This document shows positions 1-9,741 of a stretch of 64,000 nucleotides of DNA, in pieces. The stretch is from Cyclobacterium qasimii M12-11B (GTDB taxonomy: Bacteria; Bacteroidota; Bacteroidia; Cytophagales; Cyclobacteriaceae): positions 1 through 64,000 of the forward strand of contig NZ_ATNM01000139.1 of the NCBI RefSeq assembly GCF_000427295.1. Direction: 5' to 3'. Positions within the stretch are counted from its first letter, which is position 1, and each line of letters begins with the position of its first letter. Under the pieces are notes generated by a model. It did not search any database. It was given only the letters and a program-made list of their open reading frames with translations, and was not told the DNA's origin. A program made the position numbers and the translations under genes.

Positions 1-16
1 TTTTTTTTATGCTTTT

Positions 17-70
17 AAAAAAAAGGCCAACGCTTTCAACAATCTTGAATTCAGCGCTGGCCTTTTTTTA
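17..70 (-). terminator. Rho-independent terminator after acnA
   Basis: An A-run followed by GGCCAACGC pairs with GCGCTGGCC followed by a T-run, with one mismatch in the stem and a loop of about 19 nt. It lies 11 bases beyond the acnA stop codon. Because it has an A-run on one side and a T-run on the other, it could also stop transcription entering from the left. Confidence 0.8.
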
Positions 71-80
71 TTTTAAAACT

Positions 81-2862
81 TTAGGCTTTTAGAAACTGCC
101 TAAGCACATAATGAAGAATCCCTCCATTTTTGTAATATTCTATTTCAATTAAAGAATCAAGACGGGCGATTACTTCAAAATTTATTTCACTTCCATCTTC
201 AGATTTAGCTTTCGCTTTTAAAACTTTCAATGGGGACAATCCCTCCTTAATTCCCTCAATAGAAATATGCTCTTTCCCTGTAAGCCCTAGTGAAGCGGCA
301 GATTGCCCTTCTGAATACTGCATGGGTAAAACACCCATCCCTACAAGATTCGACCTGTGTATCCTTTCATAACTCTCGGCAATCACTCCTTTAATCCCCA
401 ATAGGGTGGTTCCTTTTGCGGCCCAATCCCTTGAAGACCCACTACCATACTCTTTCCCCGCCAGAACCAATAAGGGGACGCTATCGGCGATGTATTTACG
501 TGAGGCATCAAATACTGTCATTTCCTCTCCGGAAGGCATATGAGTCGTATATCCCCCCTCTTGAGTGGCCAATTGATTCTTTATCCTCACATTGGCAAAA
601 GTACCTCTTACCATAACTTCGTCATTACCCCTTCTGGAACCATAAGAGTTGAACATTACCTGTTCCACTCCTTTATCAAGTAAATATTTACCCGCAGGGG
701 ATTTGGCAGAAAAAGAACCCGCTGGCGAAATATGATCTGTAGTGATGGAGTCACCAAGTTTCAACAATACCCGGGCTTTAAGTATTTCGTCAGGATTATC
801 TACTTGTTCGGAGATCCCATTAAAAAATGGTGCTTCTTTAATATAGCTAGATTCGTCTGACCATTGATATACTTTATCTTCAGGAGCCTTTAAAGCGCGC
901 CACTGATCATTGCCTTCAAATATTTCCCCGTAACTTTTTTTGTAATCTCCGGGTGAAAGTACACGATTGGCCACTTCAAAAATCTCTTCATTGGTAGGCC
1001 ATAAATCTTTTAAATAAACTGGCTCAAGGTTAGGGTCATATCCCAAAGGCTCATTATTTAAATCAACATCCACCCTACCAGCAAGTGCAAAAGCAACCAC
1101 TAGCATAGGTGACATTAAGTAATTCATTTTCACCTGAGGATGTACTCTTGCTTCAAAATTCCTGTTACCAGACAATACTGATGCTACTATCAGGTCATTT
1201 TCTTCTACCGCTTTGGCTATATGAGAAGGCAAAGGCCCTGAATTACCGATACAGCTTGTACAACCATAACCAACCACATGAAAGCGCAAGGCTTCTAAAT
1301 CCTCTAGTAGCCCAGCATGATGGAGATAGTCCGTTACAACCTTAGATCCAGGCGCCAGAGAGGTCTTTACCCACGGCTTGACATCAATCCCTCTTTCACG
1401 CGCTTTCCGAGCAATAAGTCCTGCCCCAATCATCACGCTTGGGTTTGAAGTATTCGTGCAAGAAGTAATGGCTGCGATGACGACTGAACCATCATAGAGA
1501 GCAAATTCCTCATTATTTAATTTGACAGCCACGGTTTTTAGACCGTTTTTTACTTTAGTTTCTATTTCAAGGTCTCGAGCAAGCTGTTGCTTCCCACTTT
1601 CCACTGGCTGATTCCCTCCACCTTCATCCAACCATCTACCCACTTCTCTTTTCTCAATGGGTATGTATTCTCTTCCGTGCACTTCCTTAAGTAGAGAGCC
1701 AAATTTCTCTTTAAATTCCCTTAAAAGGATTTTATCCTGTGGTCTTTTTGGTCCTGAAACAGTAGGCTCAACAGTGCCTAGATCTAATTCTACAACCGAG
1801 GAATAATTGATTTCGTCTTCATTTTCTCTCCAAAGCATGTTTGCTTTGGCATAGTTTTCCACAAGTTTGATTTGCTCTGGAGCCCTATTGGTCCTGCCCA
1901 TATAATCCAGGGTTCGATCATCTATAGGGAAATAAGTAACCGTACAGCCAAACTCTGGTGACATATTAGAAATGGTAGCCCTGTCCGGTACGGATAAACC
2001 ATCTAGACCGGGACCAAAAACTTCAACAAATTTACCTACTACACTTTGTCTCCTGAGAAGTTCCGTGATGGTCAAAACCATATCAGTAGCAGTGGTACCC
2101 ATTGGTAAAGCCCCTGTAAGCCTCAGACCGACCACCTCAGGCATGATGAAATAGATAGGCTGTCCCAATATGGCAGCTTCTGCTTCTATACCTCCAACAC
2201 CCCAACCAACAACTCCAATCCCATTGACCATGGGCGTATGAGAATCTGTTCCTACCAAAGTATCAGGGAAAACGTTTCCATCTCTGGCAATTACGCCTTG
2301 GGCCAGATATTCCAGGTTCACCTGGTGGCAAATACCCATCCCAGGAGGGACTACTGAAAAGTTATTAAAAGATTTTTTGAGCCCACTTTAAAAATTCGTA
2401 CCGCTCTCCATTTCTTTGATACTCCACATCTACATTTTTTTTGTAGGAGTAATCCGTGCCAAAATAATCTACTTGAACGGAATGATCCACTACCAAATCA
2501 ACAGGTATCAAAGGATTTATTTTTTCTGGATCTTTACCTTTCCTAACTGCTTCCGAACGGAGAGATGCTATATCTACCACCGCAGGCACCCCCGTAAAAT
2601 CCTGCATCAAAACCCTTGCCGGCTTATAGGGGATATCTTTTTCTGAGGGCTCTGGTTTCCAATTTAGCAGTGTTTCAATGTTCTCCTTTGTAATCGCAAA
2701 ATCATCAAAATTTCTCAGTGTATTCTCTAAAAGTACCCTGATTGAAAAAGGGAGTTTATTAATTTGATATCCTTGCTTCTGTAATTCCTCCAAACTCCAG
2801 TAATTAAGGTCACCTTGAGCTGATGGAAGTTTCTTTATGATTTTATATGGATCTTTTGTCAT
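81..2862 (-). pseudogene. acnA: Aconitate hydratase AcnA, frame broken by one extra base
   Basis: Citrate/isocitrate isomerase of the TCA cycle. The reading frame starts at 2862 and stops at 2365; the rest of the protein continues in another frame from about 2375 to 81. The break is a six-base A run on the coding strand (about 2371-2376). Removing one A gives KWAQKSFNNFSVVPPGMG, which is the expected family sequence at this point. The repaired protein is 926 residues, slightly longer than E. coli AcnA. Its three Fe-S cysteines are present in ITSCTNTS (C468) and GCTSCIG (C534, C537), with the usual 66-residue spacing between the first two. It stands alone, with a terminator on each side. A real loss of aconitase is unlikely in an aerobic heterotroph, so a sequencing error is the simplest reading. 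The family call is certain; the functional state is not. Confidence 0.93.
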
Positions 2863-2960
2863 AAAATAAGTAGGTTTATTAATAAAAAGGATATTGAATA
2901 CGAATTTTAAATATAATCTAATATAGTAATATAAGGTATTCCAATCAATTATGGGGCCAT

Positions 2961-2990
2961 AAAAAAAGCGGAAACAAGTTCCGCTTTTTT
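2961..2990 (-). terminator. Terminator of the mla operon
   Basis: A perfect hairpin AGCGGAA/TTCCGCT with a 5-nt loop, flanked by A6 and T6 runs. It lies 11 bases past the mlaD stop and just upstream of acnA, so it separates the two transcription units. Confidence 0.85.
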
Positions 2991-3001
2991 AAATGCTATT
3001 A

Positions 3002-3976
3002 TTACTCTGATTCAGCCTGCGCTTTATCTCTTTTCCTAAAGGACTTCCTAAAGAACCAATGATATCGCAGAGCCTCCAATGTTTCGTTCATTCGAACAGC
3101 ACCTGTATCCAAACCACTCATCGTACTTTTCAAATTGGCAGCAAATGCCTCATCATTCAAAAGCATACCGATAGCATTGTCTGATTTATTTAAATTTTCA
3201 CTGACTTTACTGAAGTTTTGAGCTGCATCATTCGCTTCTGCAGAGGTGTTTTCAAGACTTTCGGCAGTAGTTTTTAAACTCGCAAACAGTGTAGTATCAT
3301 TCAACATATTGTCAATTAATCCTCCCTTTTGGTTAAGCTCGTTAGAGAATTTAGCCAACTCAGCAGTCATCCTATTGCTATTGGCAGCTGTTCTTTCAAG
3401 GTTTACCATGATGGCTTTAAAGTTTTTAACTAGCATACTGTCTGTCAACACAGCTCCAACTATGCCTTCTCCACTTGAAATTTTATGCGTAAGAATCTTC
3501 AAGTCCTCTGTAATGGATACAAGATTATTATTGTTTACTTGTAATGTCTCCATCATCTTATCCGTATCTAAAGGCATCTCAGCTGCAAGCTTGTCACCGT
3601 CTTCAATAGAAGGACCCTGACCTGTGCCACCGTATATCACAATGATTTTATTACCTATAAGTCCGTCAGAGCTAATGGTAGCTTTGGAGTTCTTTTTTAT
3701 ATAATCTTTAGATGAAGATTCAATATTCATTTCAATTTCCACCTGAGAATCACCATAGAAATTGATTTTCTTAACTGTTCCAATTTTAACCCCAGAGAAC
3801 CAAACATTATTCCCAGTCTGCAAACCTCCTACATCATCAAAAACTGAAGTGACCCTAATGCTTTTAACGAAGGCTTTCTGTTGTGCTCCAAGCGTAAGGA
3901 TGCCCACAATCAGTATTGCGATCCCAGCCAACACAAATATGCCAACTGTTACAGATCTTTTATTATCATTTCTCAT
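3002..3976 (-). CDS. mlaD: MlaD-family MCE-domain substrate-binding protein
   Basis: Periplasmic, membrane-anchored component of an Mla-type lipid ABC transporter (phospholipid traffic between the envelope membranes). Residues 8-29 form one N-terminal transmembrane helix (VTVGIFVLAGIAILIVGI). An MCE domain follows at about 40-115, with GNNVWFSGVKIGTVKKI. The rest, to residue 324, is a long helical and polar tail rich in Asn, Ser and Leu heptads. Its ATG overlaps the mlaF stop codon by four bases (ATGA), so it is translationally coupled and last in the operon. No mlaB, mlaC or mlaA homologue lies in this window, as is common for the compact MCE operons of Bacteroidota. The exact lipid substrate is unknown. 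Confidence 0.88.
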   Translation of the reverse strand: MRNDNKRSVTVGIFVLAGIAILIVGILTLGAQQKAFVKSIRVTSVFDDVGGLQTGNNVWFSGVKIGTVKKINFYGDSQVEIEMNIESSSKDYIKKNSKATISSDGLIGNKIIVIYGGTGQGPSIEDGDKLAAEMPLDTDKMMETLQVNNNNLVSITEDLKILTHKISSGEGIVGAVLTDSMLVKNFKAIMVNLERTAANSNRMTAELAKFSNELNQKGGLIDNMLNDTTLFASLKTTAESLENTSAEANDAAQNFSKVSENLNKSDNAIGMLLNDEAFAANLKSTMSGLDTGAVRMNETLEALRYHWFFRKSFRKRDKAQAESE

Positions 3977-4725
3977 TGTTCGATGAAATTATAGTCATAA
4001 AATGATTTTACTCTGCCATCTACGGCATGTTCAAATACCTCTTCAAATTTTCCTGTGTTCCCAAAATGACCATCCAAAAGAACAGCCATCCTGTCTCCTG
4101 TCACCTTAGCACAGGTCAAATCATGAGTGATAATGATTGAGGTAGTTTTATATTCTTCATTCACCTGATTGATCAGGTTGTTTATATCCATACAAGTAAT
4201 CGGATCCAACCCAGCAGTCGGTTCGTCATAAAGCATAATGGCAGGTTTTAGAATAAGTGTCCTGGCTATCCCAATCCTTTTCCTTTGCCCTCCTGATAAT
4301 TCCGACGGCATTTGATTTATAGCTTGAATAAGTCCAACCCCTTCTAATACTTCCTCCACTAACTTATCCTTATCCCCTTTGCTAAGGTTTTTTACATTCC
4401 TTACCAATGGAAACTCCAAATTCTCTCTTACAGTCATACTGTCATACAATGCACTTGCCTGAAAGGAAAACCCGATTTTAAGCCTCAATTCATTGAGACT
4501 TTTCGATTTTAATTGGCTCACCTCTTGCCCCAGGACAATAGCAGAGCCACTGTCTTGAGTGAGTAAACCAACCATTATCTTAATCAAAACTGATTTACCA
4601 CTTCCTGACTTACCTAAAACCACAAGATTTTCTCCACGGTACAGGTCTAAATTTACATTCTTCAGAACGTGCATGTCCCCAAAAGACTTGGAGAGATTTT
4701 TTATTTCAATTACTGTATCTTTCAT
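3973..4725 (-). CDS. mlaF: ABC transporter ATP-binding protein, MlaF type
   Basis: Cytoplasmic ATPase of the MCE/Mla lipid transporter. Visible motifs are Walker A GKSGSGKS, the signature LSGGQRKRIGIARTL, Walker B IMLYDEPTAGLDP and the switch His in IIITHD. I chose the ATG at 4725 (protein begins MKDTVIEIKNLSKSFGD). The frame is open 17 codons further upstream, but that extension would run back into the end of mlaE and does not look like an ABC N-terminus. With this start, the mlaE stop lies one base before the start codon, giving a tight mlaE-mlaF-mlaD operon. About 250 residues, normal for the family. Confidence 0.9.
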   Translation of the reverse strand: MKDTVIEIKNLSKSFGDMHVLKNVNLDLYRGENLVVLGKSGSGKSVLIKIMVGLLTQDSGSAIVLGQEVSQLKSKSLNELRLKIGFSFQASALYDSMTVRENLEFPLVRNVKNLSKGDKDKLVEEVLEGVGLIQAINQMPSELSGGQRKRIGIARTLILKPAIMLYDEPTAGLDPITCMDINNLINQVNEEYKTTSIIITHDLTCAKVTGDRMAVLLDGHFGNTGKFEEVFEHAVDGRVKSFYDYNFIEQ

Positions 4726-4726
4726 A

Positions 4727-5524
4727 TTATAACTGCCTAAAGAAATTGGTGATCTGTAAGGACAACAATTCTTCAATAAATATTAAAAACATGGCCATAA
4801 CAACAGCGGAATTCGCAGCTTTACCTACACCCTCTGTTCCTTTAGTTGAATTGTAACCTTTATAACAACCCACAATACCAATAGTAAATCCGAATACCAG
4901 AGATTTCACCATTGAGGAGGAGATGTCTAGAAATGAGATCGAGTCAAACACCTGTACAAAGAATGTGCTAATACTTACCTTCTCATTCACGTTTACATTT
5001 AAGAATGCCCCCATAAGGGCTAAAAAATCGGTATATAACACCAAAATCGGAATCATAAATGTACTCGCCAAAACCCTGGTTACAACAAGAAATTTAAAAG
5101 GGTTAGTGGCAGAAACTTCCATGGCATCAATCTGCTCTGTAACCTTCATCGACCCAATTTCTGCCCCGATACTTGATCCGACCTTTCCTGCAGCAATAAG
5201 TGCTGTAACCAAAGGCCCCATGGCTCTCACAACAGCAATTGAAATTAAGGCAGGTAACCAAGAGGTAGCACCAAACTCAGAAAGAGAAGGTCTGGACTGA
5301 TTGGTGAAAACTATCCCTACTATAAACCCTGTCAAAGAAATTAAAGGCAAGGAATTATAACCAATACGGTAACATTGACGAATTACCTCCTTAAACTCGT
5401 AGGGAGGTACCCATACCTCAACAAAAAATTTCTTCAGAAAATTAAACGCTCTTTCTAGTCCAACGAAAAATTTATCTATTCTTGTACTAAACACTTTTTC
5501 ATTTCCTTTGAGGTTTTCAGCCAT
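4727..5524 (-). CDS. mlaE: MlaE-family ABC permease
   Basis: Inner-membrane permease of the MCE/Mla transporter and first gene of the three-gene operon. At 265 residues it is of typical length. It carries the family core with GSSIGAEIGSMKVTEQIDAM and several hydrophobic segments (for example ISLTGFIVGIVFT, PLVTALIAAGKVG and LVFGFTIGIVGCYKGY). The N-terminal ~40 residues are an amphipathic extension (RIDKFFVGLERAFNFLKKFF) that probably lies on the membrane surface. The start is the ATG at 5524; I see no other good start. No clear promoter was identified upstream. Confidence 0.9.
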   Translation of the reverse strand: MAENLKGNEKVFSTRIDKFFVGLERAFNFLKKFFVEVWVPPYEFKEVIRQCYRIGYNSLPLISLTGFIVGIVFTNQSRPSLSEFGATSWLPALISIAVVRAMGPLVTALIAAGKVGSSIGAEIGSMKVTEQIDAMEVSATNPFKFLVVTRVLASTFMIPILVLYTDFLALMGAFLNVNVNEKVSISTFFVQVFDSISFLDISSSMVKSLVFGFTIGIVGCYKGYNSTKGTEGVGKAANSAVVMAMFLIFIEELLSLQITNFFRQL

Positions 5525-5581
5525 ATTGTTAATATATTTAATTCAAATGCTTAAAAGGACTTCAAAAATCAACCAATAATT

Positions 5582-5950
5582 TTAATCGGCCAAAAGTTCC
5601 ATAAAATTTTGTTCTTGTATTGGTTTAATTAAGAACCCACTTATTTGCTTAAATTCTTTGCTTTTATTCAAATCATTTGGATCCATTGATGCGGTAAGCA
5701 TTTTAACGTTTCCTTTAATACCTTTGGCTTCCATCCGCTTTAAAAAGTCCCATCCATCCATTTTGGGCATGTTTATATCCAAAAGGATTACATCTGTGTA
5801 ATTATTACTTAACCATTCTAAAGCATCATAGGGATCTTCAAAAAAAACCATTTTCAAGCCCCTATTCATTTTTTCTAAAATTCGCCTGTTGATCATGTGT
5901 TGCACCTTGTCATCATCAACAAATACTATTGTCTTCCTATCCTGCTCCAC
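5582..5950 (-). CDS. Single-domain response regulator (CheY-like receiver)
   Basis: A 122-residue stand-alone receiver domain with no output domain. The acidic pocket is FVDDDK (residues 10-15), the phospho-acceptor is D58 in VILLDINMPKMDGW, the switch Thr is T86 in MLTAS, and the conserved Lys is K109 in FLIKPI. The start is the GTG at 5950, preceded by AGGTGGAG-like purines. It is separated by 57 bases from mlaE, upstream in the same direction, so it may or may not share a transcript with the mla operon. No cognate kinase is adjacent; the window's only histidine kinase is 52 kb away. Confidence 0.9.
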   Translation of the reverse strand: MEQDRKTIVFVDDDKVQHMINRRILEKMNRGLKMVFFEDPYDALEWLSNNYTDVILLDINMPKMDGWDFLKRMEAKGIKGNVKMLTASMDPNDLNKSKEFKQISGFLIKPIQEQNFMELLAD

Positions 5951-6864
5951 CTATAACTATTTTTCTAACATTTGTGTTTTCTTTCTTTCGTTTCCCCTTC
6001 AAATTTCATTCGTTCTACTTCTCAAAAATGCCCCCTAAGAATAGTTTTTGCAATTGAAAACCCACTGATAATTTATAAAAATAACGGAAATTGAAACTCA
6101 CCTGAGATTAATTTGAAATAGGCAATGGTCCTATTTTTTAAGTGATAGCATCATTTTCCAAATAAAATCGGAAAAGACTATTTCGTAAAATTTATTAAGT
6201 TCAGGTTTAAATTTTAATCCCTATTCTTACATACTAAAATATTTGATTTCCTAATTCATTTTAGATTATCCCTATCCTTAAACCGCTATTAAGGTTTGGA
6301 TGTTCCCTAATTTTCAGAAAGATAACTCAAGCATATTTTTTATTAGGTAGTTTTTAATAAAAAAAACTAACAACTTGATTTAATACGTTATGACACAGAA
6401 AAAATCCTGCCAATCTTTGGTATAAATTCGAAAAATAAATTTTTTATCGCTTTTAAAGAATAAACGCCTCTTCTGGAATTAAACTTCTTCAAAATTCTTT
6501 TAAATGCAAAACACCCAATTTATTCAGTTACTATTCCCTATTAAAGCTTCGTTTTAACATTAGTCGATCCTAAACATTGTAAAACCAACGCAAGTTAACT
6601 GCACCTATTTTCTTGTAAAGACAACAATCCCGGAAAACAAGATGAACCCTATTTCACCGTCCGTTTTTAAACCTAAAAAGGAAAAACCCCTTAAATTCAA
6701 ATAGTATCTTGCATCAGTAAACGCTTTCTTCCGCAAAAATAAGCAAAAAGACAGATTTCACCCCTTAACAAACAAAATTTTCTTTACGCTGAAAATAAAC
6801 CAAATGGATACATTTTAATCAGACTCCGCGGATAAGCAATAAATTTGCAGCCTTTAACCTCAAA
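5951..6864. other. Long AT-rich intergenic region, no gene seen
   Basis: About 914 bases with stop codons in all frames and no recognisable RNA gene. It lies downstream of addB and upstream of the receiver gene, so it must hold the receiver promoter and the end of the addAB transcript, but I could not assign either with confidence. Confidence 0.5.
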
Positions 6865-9741
6865 TCATCGTGAACAAATATTCGCGTAGGGACAATACTG
6901 ACATTTTTTAATGTCAGTAGTTTGATCAAAAGCTTGGTCTTTATCGAATATTTCTTCCAAGGTTTTTTTAAGCTGGCTAACATAATCATTTCTATAAACA
7001 GAGTAGTCCGTTACTTCCACCTTTTGCCTGTAACCTATAACTTCCTGGAGATAAGGATTGAAATCTTCTTTAAAGATCTCACGTAAATTAAACAAAGCTG
7101 GCTTAAGCAAGTGTGTATTATCAGGGAAGTTGGCTTCATACAATAAACCATAGAAGAAAGTTTGCATCGCAGCTTTGTTCCTATCGGAATCATCCCTGTC
7201 AAACAAACTCTCAATGCTTTTAAAATTTTTATTGTCCAGCCCAGATTTATAATCAATTAACCGGACTGTTTCACCTATACGATCCACCCTATCAATAATG
7301 CCCCCAAGAGCTACATCAACTATTCCCTCTTCGGTATTTATAGGCAAATAGGCTTTGTATTTTCTACCAGCTTCCAGCGAAATAATTTCAAAGGGGGCGG
7401 ATTCTTTGTCCTTTATCAAAACTCCCTGTAAATATTTTTGCAATACATCTCTTGCGATCACCAATTGCCCTGTTAGTTTTTGGCTTCCTTTATCCTCCAA
7501 AAAATACTGTTGTTCAATCGCCTTCATCACCGCTGGATACACAAAATCCTTCAGCCCTTCAATATCCGATTCCTCTACAACTTTACGCTTTTTCCTTGCT
7601 ATAAATCCCATGTAGAGGTTTTCCAAAGATCTGTGAACAAGATTACCAAAAATCGCCGGATCCACTTCTTCCTGAACCTCCTCCGGAACTTCTATCCCCG
7701 CTATATAATTAAGGTAAAACTTAAGCCTGCAATCCAACCAAACATTTAATGCCGACGGTGAAAAGGATACTGGCTTTCGGTCACCACTTGTAGGCTTGGT
7801 ATACCTCATTAAATGGGACAATATAGTACTGTCCTTTTCTATGGAGATTGCCCTTGTTGCAGTCAGACTTACTGGGATATGGGTAATACTGTCCTCCTTT
7901 TGAATACCTTCACGATTCATTTCTATTTGAAGCTGATGAATATAGCGACTTTTTTCACTTACCTGACCTTGGGTACCAGCTGTAGTATACAGCAAATGAA
8001 CATCCTCTGCTTCATGTAAAAGTCGATAAAAAGTATAGGCATAAATAGCGTCATTTTGCTCCTGCATAGGCATGCCAAAAGCCTTTCGAAGATTAAAAGG
8101 AATCATTGAATTCATAGAACTGGAAGGAGGGAAACTTCCTTCATTCATATTGCATATGATGACCCTTTTAAAATCAAGGTTCCTTGACTCTAGGACTCCC
8201 ATCAATTGTAGCCCCTCAAGTGGCTCTCCTTTAAAGGGAAGTTTTATCTCCCCAAAGACCTGCCGAAAGATTCTAAGGAGGAAAGCAATATTCACTTCTT
8301 CTTTGATCTCTTTTTCAACAATTCCTTTAAGCCTGTTCATTTGCTTGAAGCACTGATAAAGATAGGTCCGCTCCATGCTATTCTCCTCTAGTGGCGCTGC
8401 CAGCATTTGGATTAGCCCTAACATGTTATCCATTAAGTTATCAGTAGTCATTTGCTGAAAAACTTTTGCAAATAAGGGGCCTCCGGCTTCTAAAGTTGAG
8501 GTGGAAATGTACAAAGTATTGGTCCGTGCAAAATCCTCTATTAGATTTTTTGAAAACTCAGGGGCAGCATCATATAAATAGACCGTGGACAAAAGTTCTT
8601 TGACGGGTTTATGGTAGAACATTACCTCTTCATTCACAACCCTTATGTATCGCTGCAAGTCCACAACAGCTTCCAGAAAGGTGAAAACAGGGGTATGCTT
8701 CACTGGATAACCCATGGTAACATTCACTTTACTGACCTTGTCAGGCAAAAGATTTAAAACAGGAAAAAGAAGCTGTTCATCGGGTAAAATAACTACTGTC
8801 TCCTCCCAATTCTGTTCTATATCAGGAATTGCCTCTAAAATTGCACCTACCATATTGGCCTGGTTAATTTTTAATGGTACAGCATAGGTTTGAACCTTCC
8901 TTTTATTGTCTTCAATGCGACTAGGTGTCGTTTCAGGGAATGTCGGCCCTAGTATCTTGTCTTTTCTGTAATCTCTGAAAAACATACCCGCCTCTTGATT
9001 AAGTGCATCCAGGTAATATCGATCAATGTCCCAAAAAACTTCTGCACCATGATTTTCGACATAATGCTTTATAAGCTTTTCTTCAGCCCCAGTAAATGCA
9101 TTAAAGCCTACAAAAATATTCCCCATTTCTGAGGACTCCGCTTTTTCCAAACCTTCTGCCACTTCGCGGTAAATACTTCCACCGTAAGCCAATCCTAAGG
9201 TTTTGAGGGAGCTGTTAAACTGATTGTACAATGGAAATAAAACATCCCAGAACTTTAAAAACTTCTCTTGATGAAACCTGTCCCTGCTTTCGAAAGAAGC
9301 CCAAAATGCCTGGATCAATTCGATCTGTGTAGTCGAAAGAAAACTCCAATCGCTTTCAAGGATTTTTTGTTCTTTGAGGTTAATGAACAATTTCTCAGGG
9401 TTAACCATAAATTGATCAAGGTCATTAAAGTCCCTAAGGATCATTTCTCCCCAAAAATAAAACCTATCAAAAGTTTCTTCACTACCGGAAAGTGATTTGA
9501 AGACTTTGTATAACTCATAAATTAACGTCAGCTTATCAGCAGGTCGCTTACCGGCTATATCATAGAAAAAATCCTCAATGGTGATTACCTTGGGCATATA
9601 AGTCGGGTGGGTAATCAACTGCCCCAAGTACTTTGTAAAGAATAAACCAGCCCTTCTATTGGGCAGTATTACCTGAATATTTTTTAGGTCAATCCCCCTC
9701 TGCAATAAATCTGCGGCAGTGCGCTTTAAGAATCCATCCAT
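6865..9741 (-). CDS. addB: AddB-like PD-(D/E)XK nuclease subunit
   Basis: Large DNA-repair protein that would pair with the AddA helicase-nuclease to process double-strand ends for recombination. It has 958 residues. The N-terminal two thirds resemble a degenerate UvrD helicase fold without an intact Walker A (start VILPNRRAGLFFTKYL; later VIICNMNEGSFPPSSS). The C-terminal PD-(D/E)XK nuclease contains FSPSALNVWLDCRLKFYLNY, LVHRSLENLY and the core VRLIDYKSG. The end KKCQYCPYANICSR with the earlier Cys in WLDCRL makes the four-cysteine Fe-S staple seen in AddB-type nucleases. It starts immediately after the addA stop with no gap. Downstream is a long intergenic region. Confidence 0.87.
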   Translation of the reverse strand: MDGFLKRTAADLLQRGIDLKNIQVILPNRRAGLFFTKYLGQLITHPTYMPKVITIEDFFYDIAGKRPADKLTLIYELYKVFKSLSGSEETFDRFYFWGEMILRDFNDLDQFMVNPEKLFINLKEQKILESDWSFLSTTQIELIQAFWASFESRDRFHQEKFLKFWDVLFPLYNQFNSSLKTLGLAYGGSIYREVAEGLEKAESSEMGNIFVGFNAFTGAEEKLIKHYVENHGAEVFWDIDRYYLDALNQEAGMFFRDYRKDKILGPTFPETTPSRIEDNKRKVQTYAVPLKINQANMVGAILEAIPDIEQNWEETVVILPDEQLLFPVLNLLPDKVSKVNVTMGYPVKHTPVFTFLEAVVDLQRYIRVVNEEVMFYHKPVKELLSTVYLYDAAPEFSKNLIEDFARTNTLYISTSTLEAGGPLFAKVFQQMTTDNLMDNMLGLIQMLAAPLEENSMERTYLYQCFKQMNRLKGIVEKEIKEEVNIAFLLRIFRQVFGEIKLPFKGEPLEGLQLMGVLESRNLDFKRVIICNMNEGSFPPSSSMNSMIPFNLRKAFGMPMQEQNDAIYAYTFYRLLHEAEDVHLLYTTAGTQGQVSEKSRYIHQLQIEMNREGIQKEDSITHIPVSLTATRAISIEKDSTILSHLMRYTKPTSGDRKPVSFSPSALNVWLDCRLKFYLNYIAGIEVPEEVQEEVDPAIFGNLVHRSLENLYMGFIARKKRKVVEESDIEGLKDFVYPAVMKAIEQQYFLEDKGSQKLTGQLVIARDVLQKYLQGVLIKDKESAPFEIISLEAGRKYKAYLPINTEEGIVDVALGGIIDRVDRIGETVRLIDYKSGLDNKNFKSIESLFDRDDSDRNKAAMQTFFYGLLYEANFPDNTHLLKPALFNLREIFKEDFNPYLQEVIGYRQKVEVTDYSVYRNDYVSQLKKTLEEIFDKDQAFDQTTDIKKCQYCPYANICSR

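Noticed and set aside
416-616. Short + strand ORF antisense to acnA (66 codons)
   Set aside because: Lies fully inside the aconitase coding sequence and looks like a shadow frame.
2365-2862. Programmed -1/+1 frameshift as the reason for the split acnA
   Set aside because: No slippery heptamer with a downstream structure that I can see, and the same type of change recurs in unrelated genes; error is simpler.
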